Notes: generated from the letters alone by a model not told the origin. Shown: positions 35,840 to 46,461, counted from the stretch's first letter. The stretch: DNA of 64,000 nucleotides from Dichotomocladium elegans (GCA_025716815.1 JAIXMN010000014.1:496001-560000); one strand, 5' to 3'. Numbers and translations: made by a program.

Positions 35840-35847
35840 TGTTGTAA
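35840..35847 (+). repeat. First 8 bases of the older LTR, cut off by the younger insertion
   Basis: TGTTGTAA here plus CACAGATCGCTCGACC from 40269 aligns with the start of the intact LTR (TGTCGTAGCACATATTGC then TCGACC). The last four bases, GTAA, are repeated at 40265-40268, directly after the younger element. Thus the younger element is inserted eight bases into the older LTR. Confidence 0.65.
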
Positions 35848-36169
35848 TGTCGTAGCACATATTGTGTCGTAGTCATGTTGTCGTAGCACATATTGCTCGA
35901 CCAATCAACGTCATTCATTATTTTATCCTTTTCTGTCTTCTTCCCCAGTGAAAGCACAGCCGGTCGTAATTCCCTCTTTGGACGCATCGCCGAATGCCTT
36001 TTCTATCTTGTCTCCATATATTATTATTAGATATCAAAATAGTATAAATATCCAAGTAGTCCCTATACAATAAAGAGCATCCATCTATCTGCAATTCTTA
36101 TTCTCCCCACTGTTACTCTTACGTCGTTGCTATTGGCCACGGTGTAACCGCCAAAATATAAGCACGACA
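35848..36169 (+). repeat. 5' LTR of intact Ty3/gypsy element (291 bp plus 31-bp outer extension)
   Basis: 35879-36169 is a 291-bp LTR, TG...CA ends, matching 39974-40264 with one difference noticed (CCCCACTG versus CCCTACTG near the 3' part). It holds a CAATAAAG-type word, possible processing or start signals. Outside it, 35848-35878 repeats the LTR start twice more (TGTCGTAG at 35848 and 35865), a feature absent from the 3' LTR. Confidence 0.9.
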
Positions 36170-36171
36170 AT

Positions 36172-36186
36172 TGGTAGCTGATGAAC
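36172..36186 (+). other. Likely primer-binding site, overlapping the ORF start
   Basis: TGGTAGCTGATGAAC starts two bases after the 5' LTR. A PBS normally begins TGG next to the LTR, pairing with the CCA end of a tRNA. It overlaps the ATG of the polyprotein at 36181. The donor tRNA was not identified. Confidence 0.45.
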
Positions 36187-39100
36187 TTCGATTCCCCGAT
36201 GGACGACCAAGAACCGTACAATAACTACTGCCGCAATTGTGGGGGCTATGGTCACGATGAAGATATCTGCACTTCCGAGATCCCAGATCGTTGTTACAAC
36301 TGTGGAGGACATGGTCACGATGAATATGCCTGCACTTCCGAAAGAATGTCACGATGTTATAACTGTGGTAATGAATACCATTTTGCCCGGAATTGCATGT
36401 TGCCGACACTGCCAAACGCGTACCGATTTCGACCGATAGTAAAGCGACATCAACGAGAAAAACGACAAAGACACAAACATACAACATTACAGCGACATGT
36501 TATACAACAAGACAACCAAGACACGAACACGCAATATGAAGAACTATCCGAAAATCTAATCGACATCGACATGGACGATTTTACTGCGACACAGTACGAG
36601 GGACAACTCGACGACGACGTACACTACCTTGACAAATTATACACCGACAATGAAACCGACCTACCACTTTATGACTTGCTATGTAACGGACGCATGTGTG
36701 AGACCCTTTTGGACAGTGGCGCATCCGCGACATATGTGTCACCCCGTATTGTAGAAGGCTTGCCACGCACACGTGTCACTAGTCGCCAAGTCCAAACCGC
36801 CGGCGGGCACATTCTCAGTATCACAGCGAAAGTCACCTTGATGCTTGACATTGATGGCCTTATCCACCAGGTCCCTGCGTATATCCTTGACACCAAATTC
36901 GACTTAATCCTCGGCCGTGATTGGATAAAACGCATGAAGCCCGTGCCTGACTGGGAACTTGACCAGTGGCATATTGTCCATAACAGCGTAACGCATGTTT
37001 TACGTCCTAAGTACAACCGTGTCATCCCAGATCTTGCCTACCTGATTTCCAACCGCCAACTCGAGCGTTTTGAACGTGACCGTCACATCGCTTCCATGTA
37101 TCTCTGCCTTGTTCGACCAGAGGACGTTCCTTCTGGAGCATCGGAGGATGATGTTCACGTCAAGCCCTTGCTCACTGAGTATGCTGATGTATTTCGCGAC
37201 AAGCTCCCAGGACTACCGCCTCAGCGCGATGTTTACCATGTCATTGATACTGGTGATGCTGCACCCATCAGTCGACCGCCCTTCAAGATGAGCCCTCGTG
37301 AGTTGGATGAATTGCGCAAACAACTAAAAGAGTTACTCGACCTCCGCCTCATCCGGCCATCCACATCTCCATGGGGTGCCCCTGTACTTTTCGTCCGCAA
37401 AAAGAATGGTGATATGCGTATGTGCGTAGACTATCGTGCGATCAATCGGGTGACGCGACGAAATACACATCCGTTGCCGCGTATCGATGAATGCCTGGAA
37501 CGCCTCGGCGGAGCAAAGTATTTCTCAAGTATCGACCTCAAAAGTGGTTACCACCAAGTAAGGATTCATGAAGATGATGTACCGAAAACCGCATTCAACA
37601 CTCGATATGGATCATACGAATTCCTTGTACTTCCATTTGGTCTGACAAACGCCCCACCTACGTTCCAACGATTGATGAACTCAGTACTGGGTGAGTATCT
37701 CGATAACTTTGCCCTCGTCTATCTCGATGACATCCTCGTATACAGCAAGACCATCGAAGAACACCACATGCACGTCCGTCAGGTTTTAGAGAAACTTCGC
37801 TCTGCAAAACTGATAGCCAACCCGAAGAAGTGCGAGTTTTACAAGACCGAGCTGGAATTTGTAGGTTATCAGATAACGTCGCGTGGTATCTTGCCATCCC
37901 CGACAAAGGTGAAAGCAATTCAAGATTGGCCGATACCAAAGAATGTCCAGGAGGTGCGACAGTTCGTTGGTCTTGCTTCTTATTATCGACGATTTATCCG
38001 GGACTTCGCCGCCATCGCTGCTCCGCTAACAGACCTGACGAAGGGTACTGGCGCGAAACAAAGAGCGATCGAATGGACCCCTATATGTCAAGCCGCATTC
38101 GACCAACTCAAAAGCCGTCTCACAGATGCCCCGATCTTATTACCGCCCAATACGGACTTGCCTTTTGTGATCGAAACGGATGCCTCGGACCACGGCGTTG
38201 GCGCCGTTCTTCTCCAAGAGGGGGAAGATGGATTAATGCATCCCATAGCATTCGAATCCAAGAAATTATCATCCGCTGAGCGCAACTATCCAGCGCAAGA
38301 ACGAGAGCTGCTGGGCATATTGCATGCATTACGGTCATGGCGTTGTTTCATTGAAGGCCGCTCATATACGATCTACTCCGACCATCTTCCTCTCAAGTAC
38401 TTCCGAGAGAAGGGTACACCAACTCCCCGTCTGACCCGATGGATTGCTGAAATCGAATTGTACGACCCTGATATCCGCTACAAGCCTGGTGCCGAAAACA
38501 ACGTGCCTGACCTGCTATCTCGCCGCGATGGTGTTACCAGTACCCCTGTCAATCACGCAATGGAGCCCGAATATCTCTATGCCGTAAAATCCTTACAAGA
38601 AACAGACTGGCCGAAATTCTATACAAAACCAGAAGACAAATGGCCGATCACATACCGCGACTTACTCCAAAAACACCGGGACAAGTTTGTTGTGCGCAAC
38701 GATTGCGTATATCGTAAGGTCAAGATTGGAAAAGATATTCACGAGGTTCGGTATGTTCTCTTTGCTCGCCGCGCCGATCTAGTGCAAGAAGCCCACAAGT
38801 CCTTTGGTCACGCAGGTAATGGTACACTATACGACCTGTTACGAAAACGTTACTGGTGGCCCGATATGCGAACCGATATTGCCGAATGGATCACCATATG
38901 CAAGGAATGTCAACTTGCCGCCAATGCAGATAAGCATGTGCATCACGCGCCAATGAAGCCTCTCGAAGTCCCCCCGCCGTTTTCTCGTTGGCATCTCGAT
39001 TTTATTGGTGAGTTACCGACAACAGCAAATGGAAATCGATGGATCCTTGTTGCTGTCGACTCTGCCACCAACTGGCCCATCGCAAGATCAGTTCAAGATG

Positions 39101-39936
39101 CTACTGGCGAAGCCATTGCTAAGTTCCTGTACGAGGAGATTGTGCTGCGCTTTGGTTGCCCGGACGAAATTGTTACCGATCGAGGCGCGAATTTTATGTC
39201 ACAGGTCCTCGCGCACTACACCGGCCGGATCAAGATACGACACGTTTTCACCTCGGCATTCCATCCTCGAACAAATGGCAAGGCTGAAAGAACCAACGGT
39301 ATTCTGAAGCAAATGATACGCAAGTATGTCAATGGGCAGATCCATCGCTGGGACGATTTTGTAGAGCCTGCATTATTTGCAGCCCGCGTTCGCAAGCACC
39401 GGACTACGGGGATGAGCCCATTCTATATGGTTTATGGTCAAGAGCCCAAGCTGCCTGGCGACCATCTTCGACCACACATTATCATTGCCGAGAAAGGCAC
39501 TAACCTCACTGATGCCGACGCATCTAAGTCTCGAATCGAAGCGCTGCGTGAGCTACGCGCTGCCCGAGCTTCCGCCGAAGAACGTGTTCGTCTCAATGCT
39601 GCTCAAGACAAGGCTCGGTGGGATGCTGTGCTGAAGCCTCAAGTCTTCTCTGTGGGTGACCTTGTTCTTATGCGTCACGAAAACAAGTTTGGCCTAGAAT
39701 ACAACTGGAAAGGCCCATTCCGCGTACTCAAGACCAACCATGACACCGACATCTACCAGTTAGCGGATATGAACGGAAAAACTTACAACTCGTGGGTGCA
39801 CACAGATCGTCTTCGGCCCATTGCTATGCGAAATGGTACCACACCCACCGACCCATGGTATGACCCAACTGCTGCTCGCGCCGCAGAGCGTCGCCACCTT
39901 GAAGCCGCAGCCGAAGCCCGCGCACAATTGTCATAG
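36181..39936 (+). CDS. Ty3/gypsy polyprotein: NC zinc knuckles-PR-RT-RH-IN
   Basis: One uninterrupted 1251-residue frame. Three CCHC knuckles come first (C17-C30, C38-C51, C59-C72; spacing C-x2-C-x4-H-x4-C). Then aspartic protease (LLDSGASATYVS near 176), reverse transcriptase with [17 protein letters not shown] and the YLDD catalytic box near 514, RNase H (IETDASDHG near 664), integrase with an H-H-C-C zinc region ending CKEC and the three acidic residues in HLDFIGELP, IVTDRGANF and NGKAERTNG, and a GPY/F-like C-terminal module (WKGPFRVL). The domain order RT-RH-IN is that of Ty3/Metaviridae. No capsid-type Gag domain precedes the knuckles. It looks intact and thus perhaps still mobile, if capsid is supplied elsewhere. 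Confidence 0.95.
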   Translation: MNFDSPMDDQEPYNNYCRNCGGYGHDEDICTSEIPDRCYNCGGHGHDEYACTSERMSRCYNCGNEYHFARNCMLPTLPNAYRFRPIVKRHQREKRQRHKHTTLQRHVIQQDNQDTNTQYEELSENLIDIDMDDFTATQYEGQLDDDVHYLDKLYTDNETDLPLYDLLCNGRMCETLLDSGASATYVSPRIVEGLPRTRVTSRQVQTAGGHILSITAKVTLMLDIDGLIHQVPAYILDTKFDLILGRDWIKRMKPVPDWELDQWHIVHNSVTHVLRPKYNRVIPDLAYLISNRQLERFERDRHIASMYLCLVRPEDVPSGASEDDVHVKPLLTEYADVFRDKLPGLPPQRDVYHVIDTGDAAPISRPPFKMSPRELDELRKQLKELLDLRLIRPSTSPWGAPVLFVRKKNGDMRMCVDYRAINRVTRRNTHPLPRIDECLERLGGAKYFSSIDLKSGYHQVRIHEDDVPKTAFNTRYGSYEFLVLPFGLTNAPPTFQRLMNSVLGEYLDNFALVYLDDILVYSKTIEEHHMHVRQVLEKLRSAKLIANPKKCEFYKTELEFVGYQITSRGILPSPTKVKAIQDWPIPKNVQEVRQFVGLASYYRRFIRDFAAIAAPLTDLTKGTGAKQRAIEWTPICQAAFDQLKSRLTDAPILLPPNTDLPFVIETDASDHGVGAVLLQEGEDGLMHPIAFESKKLSSAERNYPAQERELLGILHALRSWRCFIEGRSYTIYSDHLPLKYFREKGTPTPRLTRWIAEIELYDPDIRYKPGAENNVPDLLSRRDGVTSTPVNHAMEPEYLYAVKSLQETDWPKFYTKPEDKWPITYRDLLQKHRDKFVVRNDCVYRKVKIGKDIHEVRYVLFARRADLVQEAHKSFGHAGNGTLYDLLRKRYWWPDMRTDIAEWITICKECQLAANADKHVHHAPMKPLEVPPPFSRWHLDFIGELPTTANGNRWILVAVDSATNWPIARSVQDATGEAIAKFLYEEIVLRFGCPDEIVTDRGANFMSQVLAHYTGRIKIRHVFTSAFHPRTNGKAERTNGILKQMIRKYVNGQIHRWDDFVEPALFAARVRKHRTTGMSPFYMVYGQEPKLPGDHLRPHIIIAEKGTNLTDADASKSRIEALRELRAARASAEERVRLNAAQDKARWDAVLKPQVFSVGDLVLMRHENKFGLEYNWKGPFRVLKTNHDTDIYQLADMNGKTYNSWVHTDRLRPIAMRNGTTPTDPWYDPTAARAAERRHLEAAAEARAQLS

Positions 39937-39960
39937 TTGTTCGAGGACGACCAACATTCT

Positions 39961-39973
39961 GAGGAGGGGATAT
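39961..39973 (+). other. Polypurine tract before the 3' LTR
   Basis: GAGGAGGGGATAT directly precedes the 3' LTR, 24 bases after the polyprotein stop, in the position needed to prime plus-strand DNA. Confidence 0.75.
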
Positions 39974-40264
39974 TGTCGTAGCACATATTGCTCGACCAAT
40001 CAACGTCATTCATTATTTTATCCTTTTCTGTCTTCTTCCCCAGTGAAAGCACAGCCGGTCGTAATTCCCTCTTTGGACGCATCGCCGAATGCCTTTTCTA
40101 TCTTGTCTCCATATATTATTATTAGATATCAAAATAGTATAAATATCCAAGTAGTCCCTATACAATAAAGAGCATCCATCTATCTGCAATTCTTATTCTC
40201 CCTACTGTTACTCTTACGTCGTTGCTATTGGCCACGGTGTAACCGCCAAAATATAAGCACGACA
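39974..40264 (+). repeat. 3' LTR of intact Ty3/gypsy element
   Basis: 291 bp, TGTCGTAGC...CACGACA, the same length as the core 5' LTR and almost identical to it. It is followed by GTAA (40265-40268), which repeats 35844-35847 and so is the likely 4-bp target-site duplication. Confidence 0.93.
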
Positions 40265-41233
40265 GTAACACAGATCGCTCGACCAATCATATTTCCCTTT
40301 ATTTTATCCTTTTCTGTCCTCCTCTCCCAAGCAGCTCTTCTCGTGCAACCAACGCTCTCCAACGGCCTCGCTCTCGATCAACTCACATCCCAAAATGCTT
40401 CGACTCGCCAGCCTACCGCCCATCGAGCCCACTCCTCGTCCCCCCTCTCACTCTGCATGTAAGCGTTTCTGGATTGTCCCCATCTCCCACCACCCCCGCA
40501 TCATCCTCTGGCGTTTCTACCACAGCAAACTCCCATCTCGCGCGCGTCTCCACCGCTTCTCTCCCAAAACCTTCGCCTCTCCAGCATGTGTTCTGTGCGA
40601 CCAGAAAGGACACCGACGAACACTTCCTCTGGTATTGTCCCATCAAACACCACGTCTGGGATACTATTGTCCACCGTTTTCTTCAACACCCTATGGCGTT
40701 AACATACGCTCACATTCACCTACACCCGCCCTCCCAGCTTCAGGTCACCCCCCACCTCCGGGTAGATCTCCGTCAAGTGATTGCCTGTACAGTGCTCGCT
40801 ATTTGGTAAGCACGCTGGCATTTCGTCTACCACAATGAACGCTTCTGGCTGAATCCTGTTGCCGTCCGCACCATCCTGCTGATTCGTCGCCTCGATGCAG
40901 AAGCAAAAGTAAACATTGCATAATCTCTTTAGTGCCCAATGCCCCTAGTGTTCCTAAACGCTTTTCACGCGTTTCTAAATAAATTTCATTCCCTACAAAA
41001 AAAAATCCTCTCCCAAGCAATTGTACAAACGGCCATTGTTCCCTCTTTGTAACCAACACCGACCTTTCCCTTTCTCTCTCTTATCCATGTATTATTATTA
41101 GGTAATAAAGCAATATATATATCCAAGTAGTTCCATACAATAAGCACTATGTATCAGTTACCCTTCTTCGTCCACTGTTACGCTTGATCGTTGCTATTGC
41201 CTACGGTGTAACCGCCAAAATATAAACACGATA
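40265..41233 (+). repeat. Older diverged LTR, split by a LINE insertion
   Basis: 40269-40333 (CACAGATCGCTCGACCAATC...) and 41020-41233 (ending GTGTAACCGCCAAAATATAA then ACACGATA) together align with the intact LTR, with many substitutions. The break at 40334-41005 is filled by the LINE fragment and flanked by the 14-bp duplication. The first eight bases of this LTR are at 35840-35847, beyond the younger element. Confidence 0.75.
40334..41005 (+). pseudogene. 5'-truncated LINE (non-LTR retrotransposon) 3' end with zf-RVT domain
   Basis: Frame 1 from about 40395 encodes ILWRFYHSKLPSRARLHRF and SPACVLC; after about 40605 the homology moves to another frame with DTDEHFLWYCPIKHHVWDT. Together this is the reverse-transcriptase zinc-binding region (zf-RVT, C..C...H....C) at the end of LINE ORF2, so a frameshift breaks it. 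The element ends in nine A (40997-41005). TCCTCTCCCAAGCA occurs on both sides (40320-40333 and 41006-41019) as the target-site duplication. Confidence 0.85.
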
Positions 41234-41448
41234 CCCCAGTGAAAGCACGGCCGGCTGTAATTCCCTCTTTTCCCTTTTCTCTCTTGCCTCCATATATTAT
41301 TATTAGATATCAAAACACTATAAATATCCAAGTAGTCCCTATACAATAAAGAGAACCATCTATCTATCTGCGACTCTTATTCTCCCCACCGTTGCCCTTG
41401 CGTCGTTGTTGTTTGGCTACGATGTAACCGTCAAATATAAGCACGACA
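41234..41448 (+). repeat. 5'-truncated LTR of degenerate Ty3/gypsy copy
   Basis: CCCCAGTGAAAGCACGGCCG at its start matches about LTR position 65 of the intact copy; it ends GCACGACA followed by an ATTG...GCTGATGAAC internal start like the intact element. It is therefore the 5' LTR next to the decayed internal region. Confidence 0.8.
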
Positions 41449-41458
41449 ATTGCAGCTG

Positions 41459-43450
41459 ATGAACTTCGATTCCCCGATGGACGACCAAGAACAATACAAT
41501 GACTACTGCTGCAGCTGTGGGGCCTATGGTCATGGTGAGGTTATCCGTATTTCCATGCCCCCAGATCGTTATTATAGCTGTAGAGGACATGGCCGCGACG
41601 AATATGTCTGCATGTCTGAATGAAAGCCACAATGTTACAACTGTGGTAACGAAATCATTTTGCCCGGAATTGCATACTGCCGACGCTGCTGAATGTGTAC
41701 AGATTTCGACCGATATTAAAGCGACATCAACGAGAAAAACGACAAAGACACAAGCATACAACATTGCAGCGACACGTTATACAACAAGACAACCAAGACA
41801 CGCACACGCAATATGGAGAACTATCCGAAAATCTAATCGACATGGACATGGGTGATTTTACTGCGACACAGTACGAGGGACAACTCGACGATAACATATA
41901 CCTACCGTGACAAATTATACACCGACAACGAAACCGACCTACCACTTTATGAGCTGCTACGTAATGGGCGCATATGTGAGTCCCTTTTGGGCAGTGACGC
42001 ATCCGCGACATAAGTGTCACTCCGTATCGTAGAAGACTTGCCGTGCACACGTGTCACCGGCCGCCAAGTCCAAACCGCCGGCGGTCACACCCTCAGCATC
42101 ACAGCAAAAGTTAGCTTGATGCTCGACGTTGATGGTCTTATCCACCAGGTCCGTGCATATATCCTTGACACCAAATTCAACTTAATCCTCGGCCGTACTT
42201 GGATAAAACGCATGAAACCCGCACCTGATTGGGAACTTGACCAGCGACATATTGTCTATAACAACACAACGTGTGTTTTACGTCCTAAGTACAAACGTGA
42301 CATCCAAGACCTTGCCTACCTGATTTCCAACCACCAGCTCAAACGTTTTGAACGTGATCGTCATATCGCTTCCATGAATCTCTGCCTTGTTCGACCAGAG
42401 GATATTCCTTCTGGAGCGGCCGGAGAATGATATTTGCGTCAAGTCCTTGCTCACTGATTATGCCGATGTATTTCGCGACAAGCTCCCAGGATTGCCGCCC
42501 CAGCGCGATATTTACCATGTCATTGATACTGGTGATGACGCACCCATCAGTCAAGCACCCTTCAAGATGAGCCCTCGTGAGCTGGACGAATTGCGAAAAC
42601 ACCTAAAAGAGTTACTCGACCTCCGCCTCCTCCGGCCGTCCACGTCCCCATGAGGTGCACCTGAACTCTTCGTCCCACAAAAAGAACGGTGATATGCGTA
42701 TGTGTGTAGACTATCGTCCGATCTATCGGTTGACGCGACGAAATACACATCCTTTGCCACGTATCGACCTCAAAAGTGTTTACCACCAAGTACGGATTCA
42801 TGACAACGATGTACCGAAAACCGCATTTAACACTCGATATGGCTCCTACGAATTTCTTGTACTTCCATTTGGTCTGACAAACGCCCCACCTACGTTCCAA
42901 CGATTGATGAACTCAGTACTGGGCAAATACTCGATGACTGTGCCCTTGACTATCCCGATGATATCCTTGTCTACAGCAAGATCATCGGAGAGCACTACAC
43001 GCACGTCCATCAGGTTTTAGAGCAACTTTGCTCTGCAAAAACTGGGAGTCAACCCGAAGTGCAAGTTTTACAAGACCGAGGTTGAATATGTTGGTTACCG
43101 GGTAACGTCACGTGGTATCTATAGTCCTCGACAAAGGTGAAAGCAATTCAACATTGACACATACCAAAGAATGTCCAGGAGGTGCGACAGTTCATTGGTC
43201 TTGGTTCTTATTATTGACGATTTATCCGAGACTTTGCTGCTATTGCTGCAATGTTGGCGGACCTGACAAAAGGAACGGGAGCAAAGTTACGATCAATTGT
43301 TTGGATTCCTGAGTGTCAGGCCTCTTACGGCGAAATCAAAGCACCCACGACCACTGCCCCAATCCTGTTCCCTCCATATGTGGATCTTCCTTTGCCGTTG
43401 AAACAGATGCTTCTGATTACGGCGGGGGGCTGTCCTACTTGAAGAAGGGA
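41459..43450 (+). pseudogene. Degenerate Ty3/gypsy polyprotein, same family as intact copy
   Basis: The sequence aligns with the intact polyprotein from the ATG (MNFDSPMDDQEQYNDY) through knuckles (several Cys lost), protease (DSD in place of DSG, followed by a stop), RT ([20 protein letters not shown] kept; YLDD lost) to the start of RNase H. Numerous stops and frameshifts at about 41624, 41910, 42012, 42430, 42650 and 42930. About 57 nt are missing in RT between two short repeats (TATCGA) so that PRID joins LKSVYHQV. Like the intact copy it lacks a capsid-type Gag. Alignment fades after about 43450, with no integrase and no 3' LTR seen. Confidence 0.85.
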
Positions 43451-43689
43451 AGGATAGACTCGGTGTATGATCCTGAAACTGATATGCCTAGTGGAAGACT
43501 TGGTGTCTATCAGATGAAGAGTTCTCATGAATGCAATATAACAGGACCATTTTGCCAGGATCATCGGTGTCCAACTGACCTATATGGTCTTTATTCCGGG
43601 TTACCTTTGGATTGGTGTACTCGATATCTCCTTGCTGGATCCCAAATCTATGTCCAAAACCAGATTGAAGGCCATTTGTTTTCTTGAAC

Positions 43690-44760
43690 ACTCTAGCACC
43701 GACGTCATCGGTATGACTAGTCTCATGAAATTGGAGCAGCGCAGACTCCTGACGGTTGAAAGCTTTATACTTCAGGCTTACAACTCGTCTTCAGTACTCC
43801 ATATTGTATGTGAGATTCCATTTGCACCGGACGATATGGTAGCAGAGGATTTTGGTATCGATCTACATGTAAAATGGCGATCGCGACTGATGAAGTTGGT
43901 AACAGTTGAAACAGCGTGTCCCATTCTCCTCACAGGCGCGAGCGAGCTGAAAGAAAGCGTTGAAATGTTTATTGGGGCGGGCCTTGGCGTTGTAATAGAT
44001 CCTCTGGTGCTGGAATTGGTAGTTCCGGGGGGATGAGTTTAAAACAGATTGTATGATATCGTATGCTTCCGGAAGAAACGCAGGCTCGGCAGGTACATCT
44101 TCCTCACAACACCTCGACGGGCAATGACCAGCTTGAATCCTGTGGCATATCGGGCGATGGTTTCATAAAGGTCCTGACGTACTTGATCGGGGTTAGTCCC
44201 TGCGCAATTAATTCCCGCTTACGGTCAGCTTTTCGCTGACAAAGATTCAGGACGACATTGGCCACACGCCAAAGCTGTTGCCCAAAGCGCATGTGAACAG
44301 CTTTCATGTAGGCAGTATAGATTTTGGTACCTTCGTAAGATGAGCACTGTTGAGAATAAGTAAATACAATCTTTTCGTATCCGAAGGTACTCATTCTTGT
44401 GATGATAATTAACTCTCGGATACGGGCAGTTTCACCTTGGGAGCGATGTTCGGGTTTGTTAACCATGGAAAGCCAAACTTTAGAAAAGAATTTCTCCATC
44501 ATGTTTTCCTGGATTTCAAAATTGGATTGCGCGCCGCTTCGTTGATGAAGATGTATTTGGCAAAGGTGTATGCCTGTGTGGTGGCAGTGGCGTGGGCAAT
44601 ATCAACCAACTTGTTCAGACGCTTACAATACTGCTCTAGCCAGCCAATGTCCCATATAGGCGGTTTCATCCCAATTATGCGGCCAATATGGTCAATGTCA
44701 TGGCTAGTACACACGCGTTCCGGAATGACGGGACCGGGGGTTGCGCCATTTGCTGGGTGA
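43690..44760 (-). pseudogene. Degenerate repetitive ORF, possibly N-terminal half of a Fanzor/TnpB-like protein (copy 2)
   Basis: On - from about 44720: HATATTQAYTFAKYIFINE, a frameshift near 44500, then MMEKFFSKVWLSMVNKPEHR, QQCSSYEGTKIYTAYMKA, MRFGQQLWRVANVVLN, and after more breaks FNCYQLHQSRSPFYM and DTKILCYHIVRCKWN (about 43900-43800). The middle block matches the fragment at 20038-20493. The order resembles, from memory, the N-terminal half of large Mucorales repeat proteins with a RuvC-type domain and zinc ribbon at the C-terminus; neither is present here. The + strand frame 43584-44036 is its antisense shadow. Confidence 0.4.
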
Positions 44761-46461
44761 AGACTTAGGATATATAAGTCTTAGTATCTTAGAGCCAAGT
44801 ATGGGAGTAGTTGTATTATTGTTTAATAGAAAATGCGGTGCGGTAGTGCTGTATATTTTTGTAGGGCGTATGAGCTGTAGTTTTCTGTAAGAGTATACCT
44901 GTACTGTTACTGTAAGAGTAATATGGAAAGGGATAGTTTGTTGGAATATCGTTATTTATAAGACAGAGGTGATAGTTTGACCTGAAGAGCAAAATAAGAA
45001 AAACTTATTGTGCTTGAACCTTATTCATGTGATGAACATTGATCCGCGCTAGAGAATTTCACCACTAAGCGCCGATGTTCGGAAACTGATATGATGATGA
45101 ATTTGACACATCGACATTCAGGAACCCGATATTTCGTATCCGTGTGCGTGTCAGGACATTTGCACCTATCAAAGGTGCTTCCTCTATACAGTGCTTCTCA
45201 TTGGTTTTAGAAGAGGATAATGAAAAAGGATGCTTCCATCCAGCACGTCCTTATGGGATCGGCCGCTCCCATCACCGTTCTAATAGAATTATTATATACC
45301 CATCCATCTCAGAACAAAGTATGAAATGTCATTATGGTAATCCAGAAAAAGCATACGACATCAAAGAGATCATCTATGGCGCATTGGAGATGACCCTAAT
45401 GGTAAAGTCGACCTTGACCATCTGATCCTGTTGATATTGATCTTAAAGTAATCCTGAAGCGCAGTAACACAAGCTATGACGTGGTCGGTTGGAACGCAGC
45501 CGGTGCATGCGCTGTGGACTTGGTTGGTTGTCTGGAGGAAAGCATCGTGTTTGTTTTCGATGAGCTAAACCCTGCGGTACCACAAGGACACACCTTATCG
45601 CATGTCTCGACCTCCGTAGCCGACTTGGCGCTGATACCTGAGATCCGGACCCAGTCTCCCTTGTTATCAACATGCTATCCATATCATGCCCTACGGATCT
45701 TACTCGCCAACCATACTCGACATACAACGAGCCATTATGTGCGACCTTCTCGATGAACTGGGAAGTATCCAACACTCTGAATACCATCACCTGACCAACT
45801 ACAATACGACCACCCTAGGAAAAGATCTCGTCGAATGGCTATAACGATCTGCATCACTATTCTCGTTGCCTTCCCTGCCACCTCAGTCAACTTTCTCTTC
45901 ATTCCTCTTTCCATCCTCCTCATCAGCTATTAGATAGAACTCATGCACATACCTTTTCTATTTTATTGCTTGATATGTTTCATTATTCTGTTCCCTGTGA
46001 TTTCTCTGTCATCATCTCTGCCAGTCCCTTCCCCCCGTATGCCCTTGGAGTTGTTTAGTTCCTTCTTTCAAAATCGCGCGAGAGTGGAGGAGCTGCGAGC
46101 AGCTAGTGTTCAAGAATATCATTAAATACATAGAATCATTGTCTGCTTCAAAGCTCGCGAAGGTGCGAGAGAGCGGATAGAGACACGAGGATTTATGACA
46201 GAGAGCTTGACAAGTCCATGATGGTGCCAGGATGACAAGATATGCGCCACCAAAGTTAATGAATGTTGTTAGACTTATGTAACAAAGAGTTGAGATCCCA
46301 CCGCTTTGAAGCATGCCCACCGGGCACAACGCAAAATTGGTATCTCAGCCATCAACAAAACCGTTCTGTTTAGCCTACTGTAGACTTCCAAAGCCCCACT
46401 ACTTGCAAGATTGCTAGTTCGATGGACAAGGCAGCTATTATTTAAACAGTAAAAAAATAGG
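44761..46461. other. 1.7-kb stretch, no supported gene
   Basis: Open frames at 45144-45425 and 45443-45790 (opposite strands) have no recognisable domain. The region lies between repeat relics and is probably decayed mobile DNA. Confidence 0.35.

Noticed and set aside
43584..44036. 150-codon open frame on +
   Set aside because: It is the antisense of the degenerate repeat ORF on -, which has recognisable family blocks.
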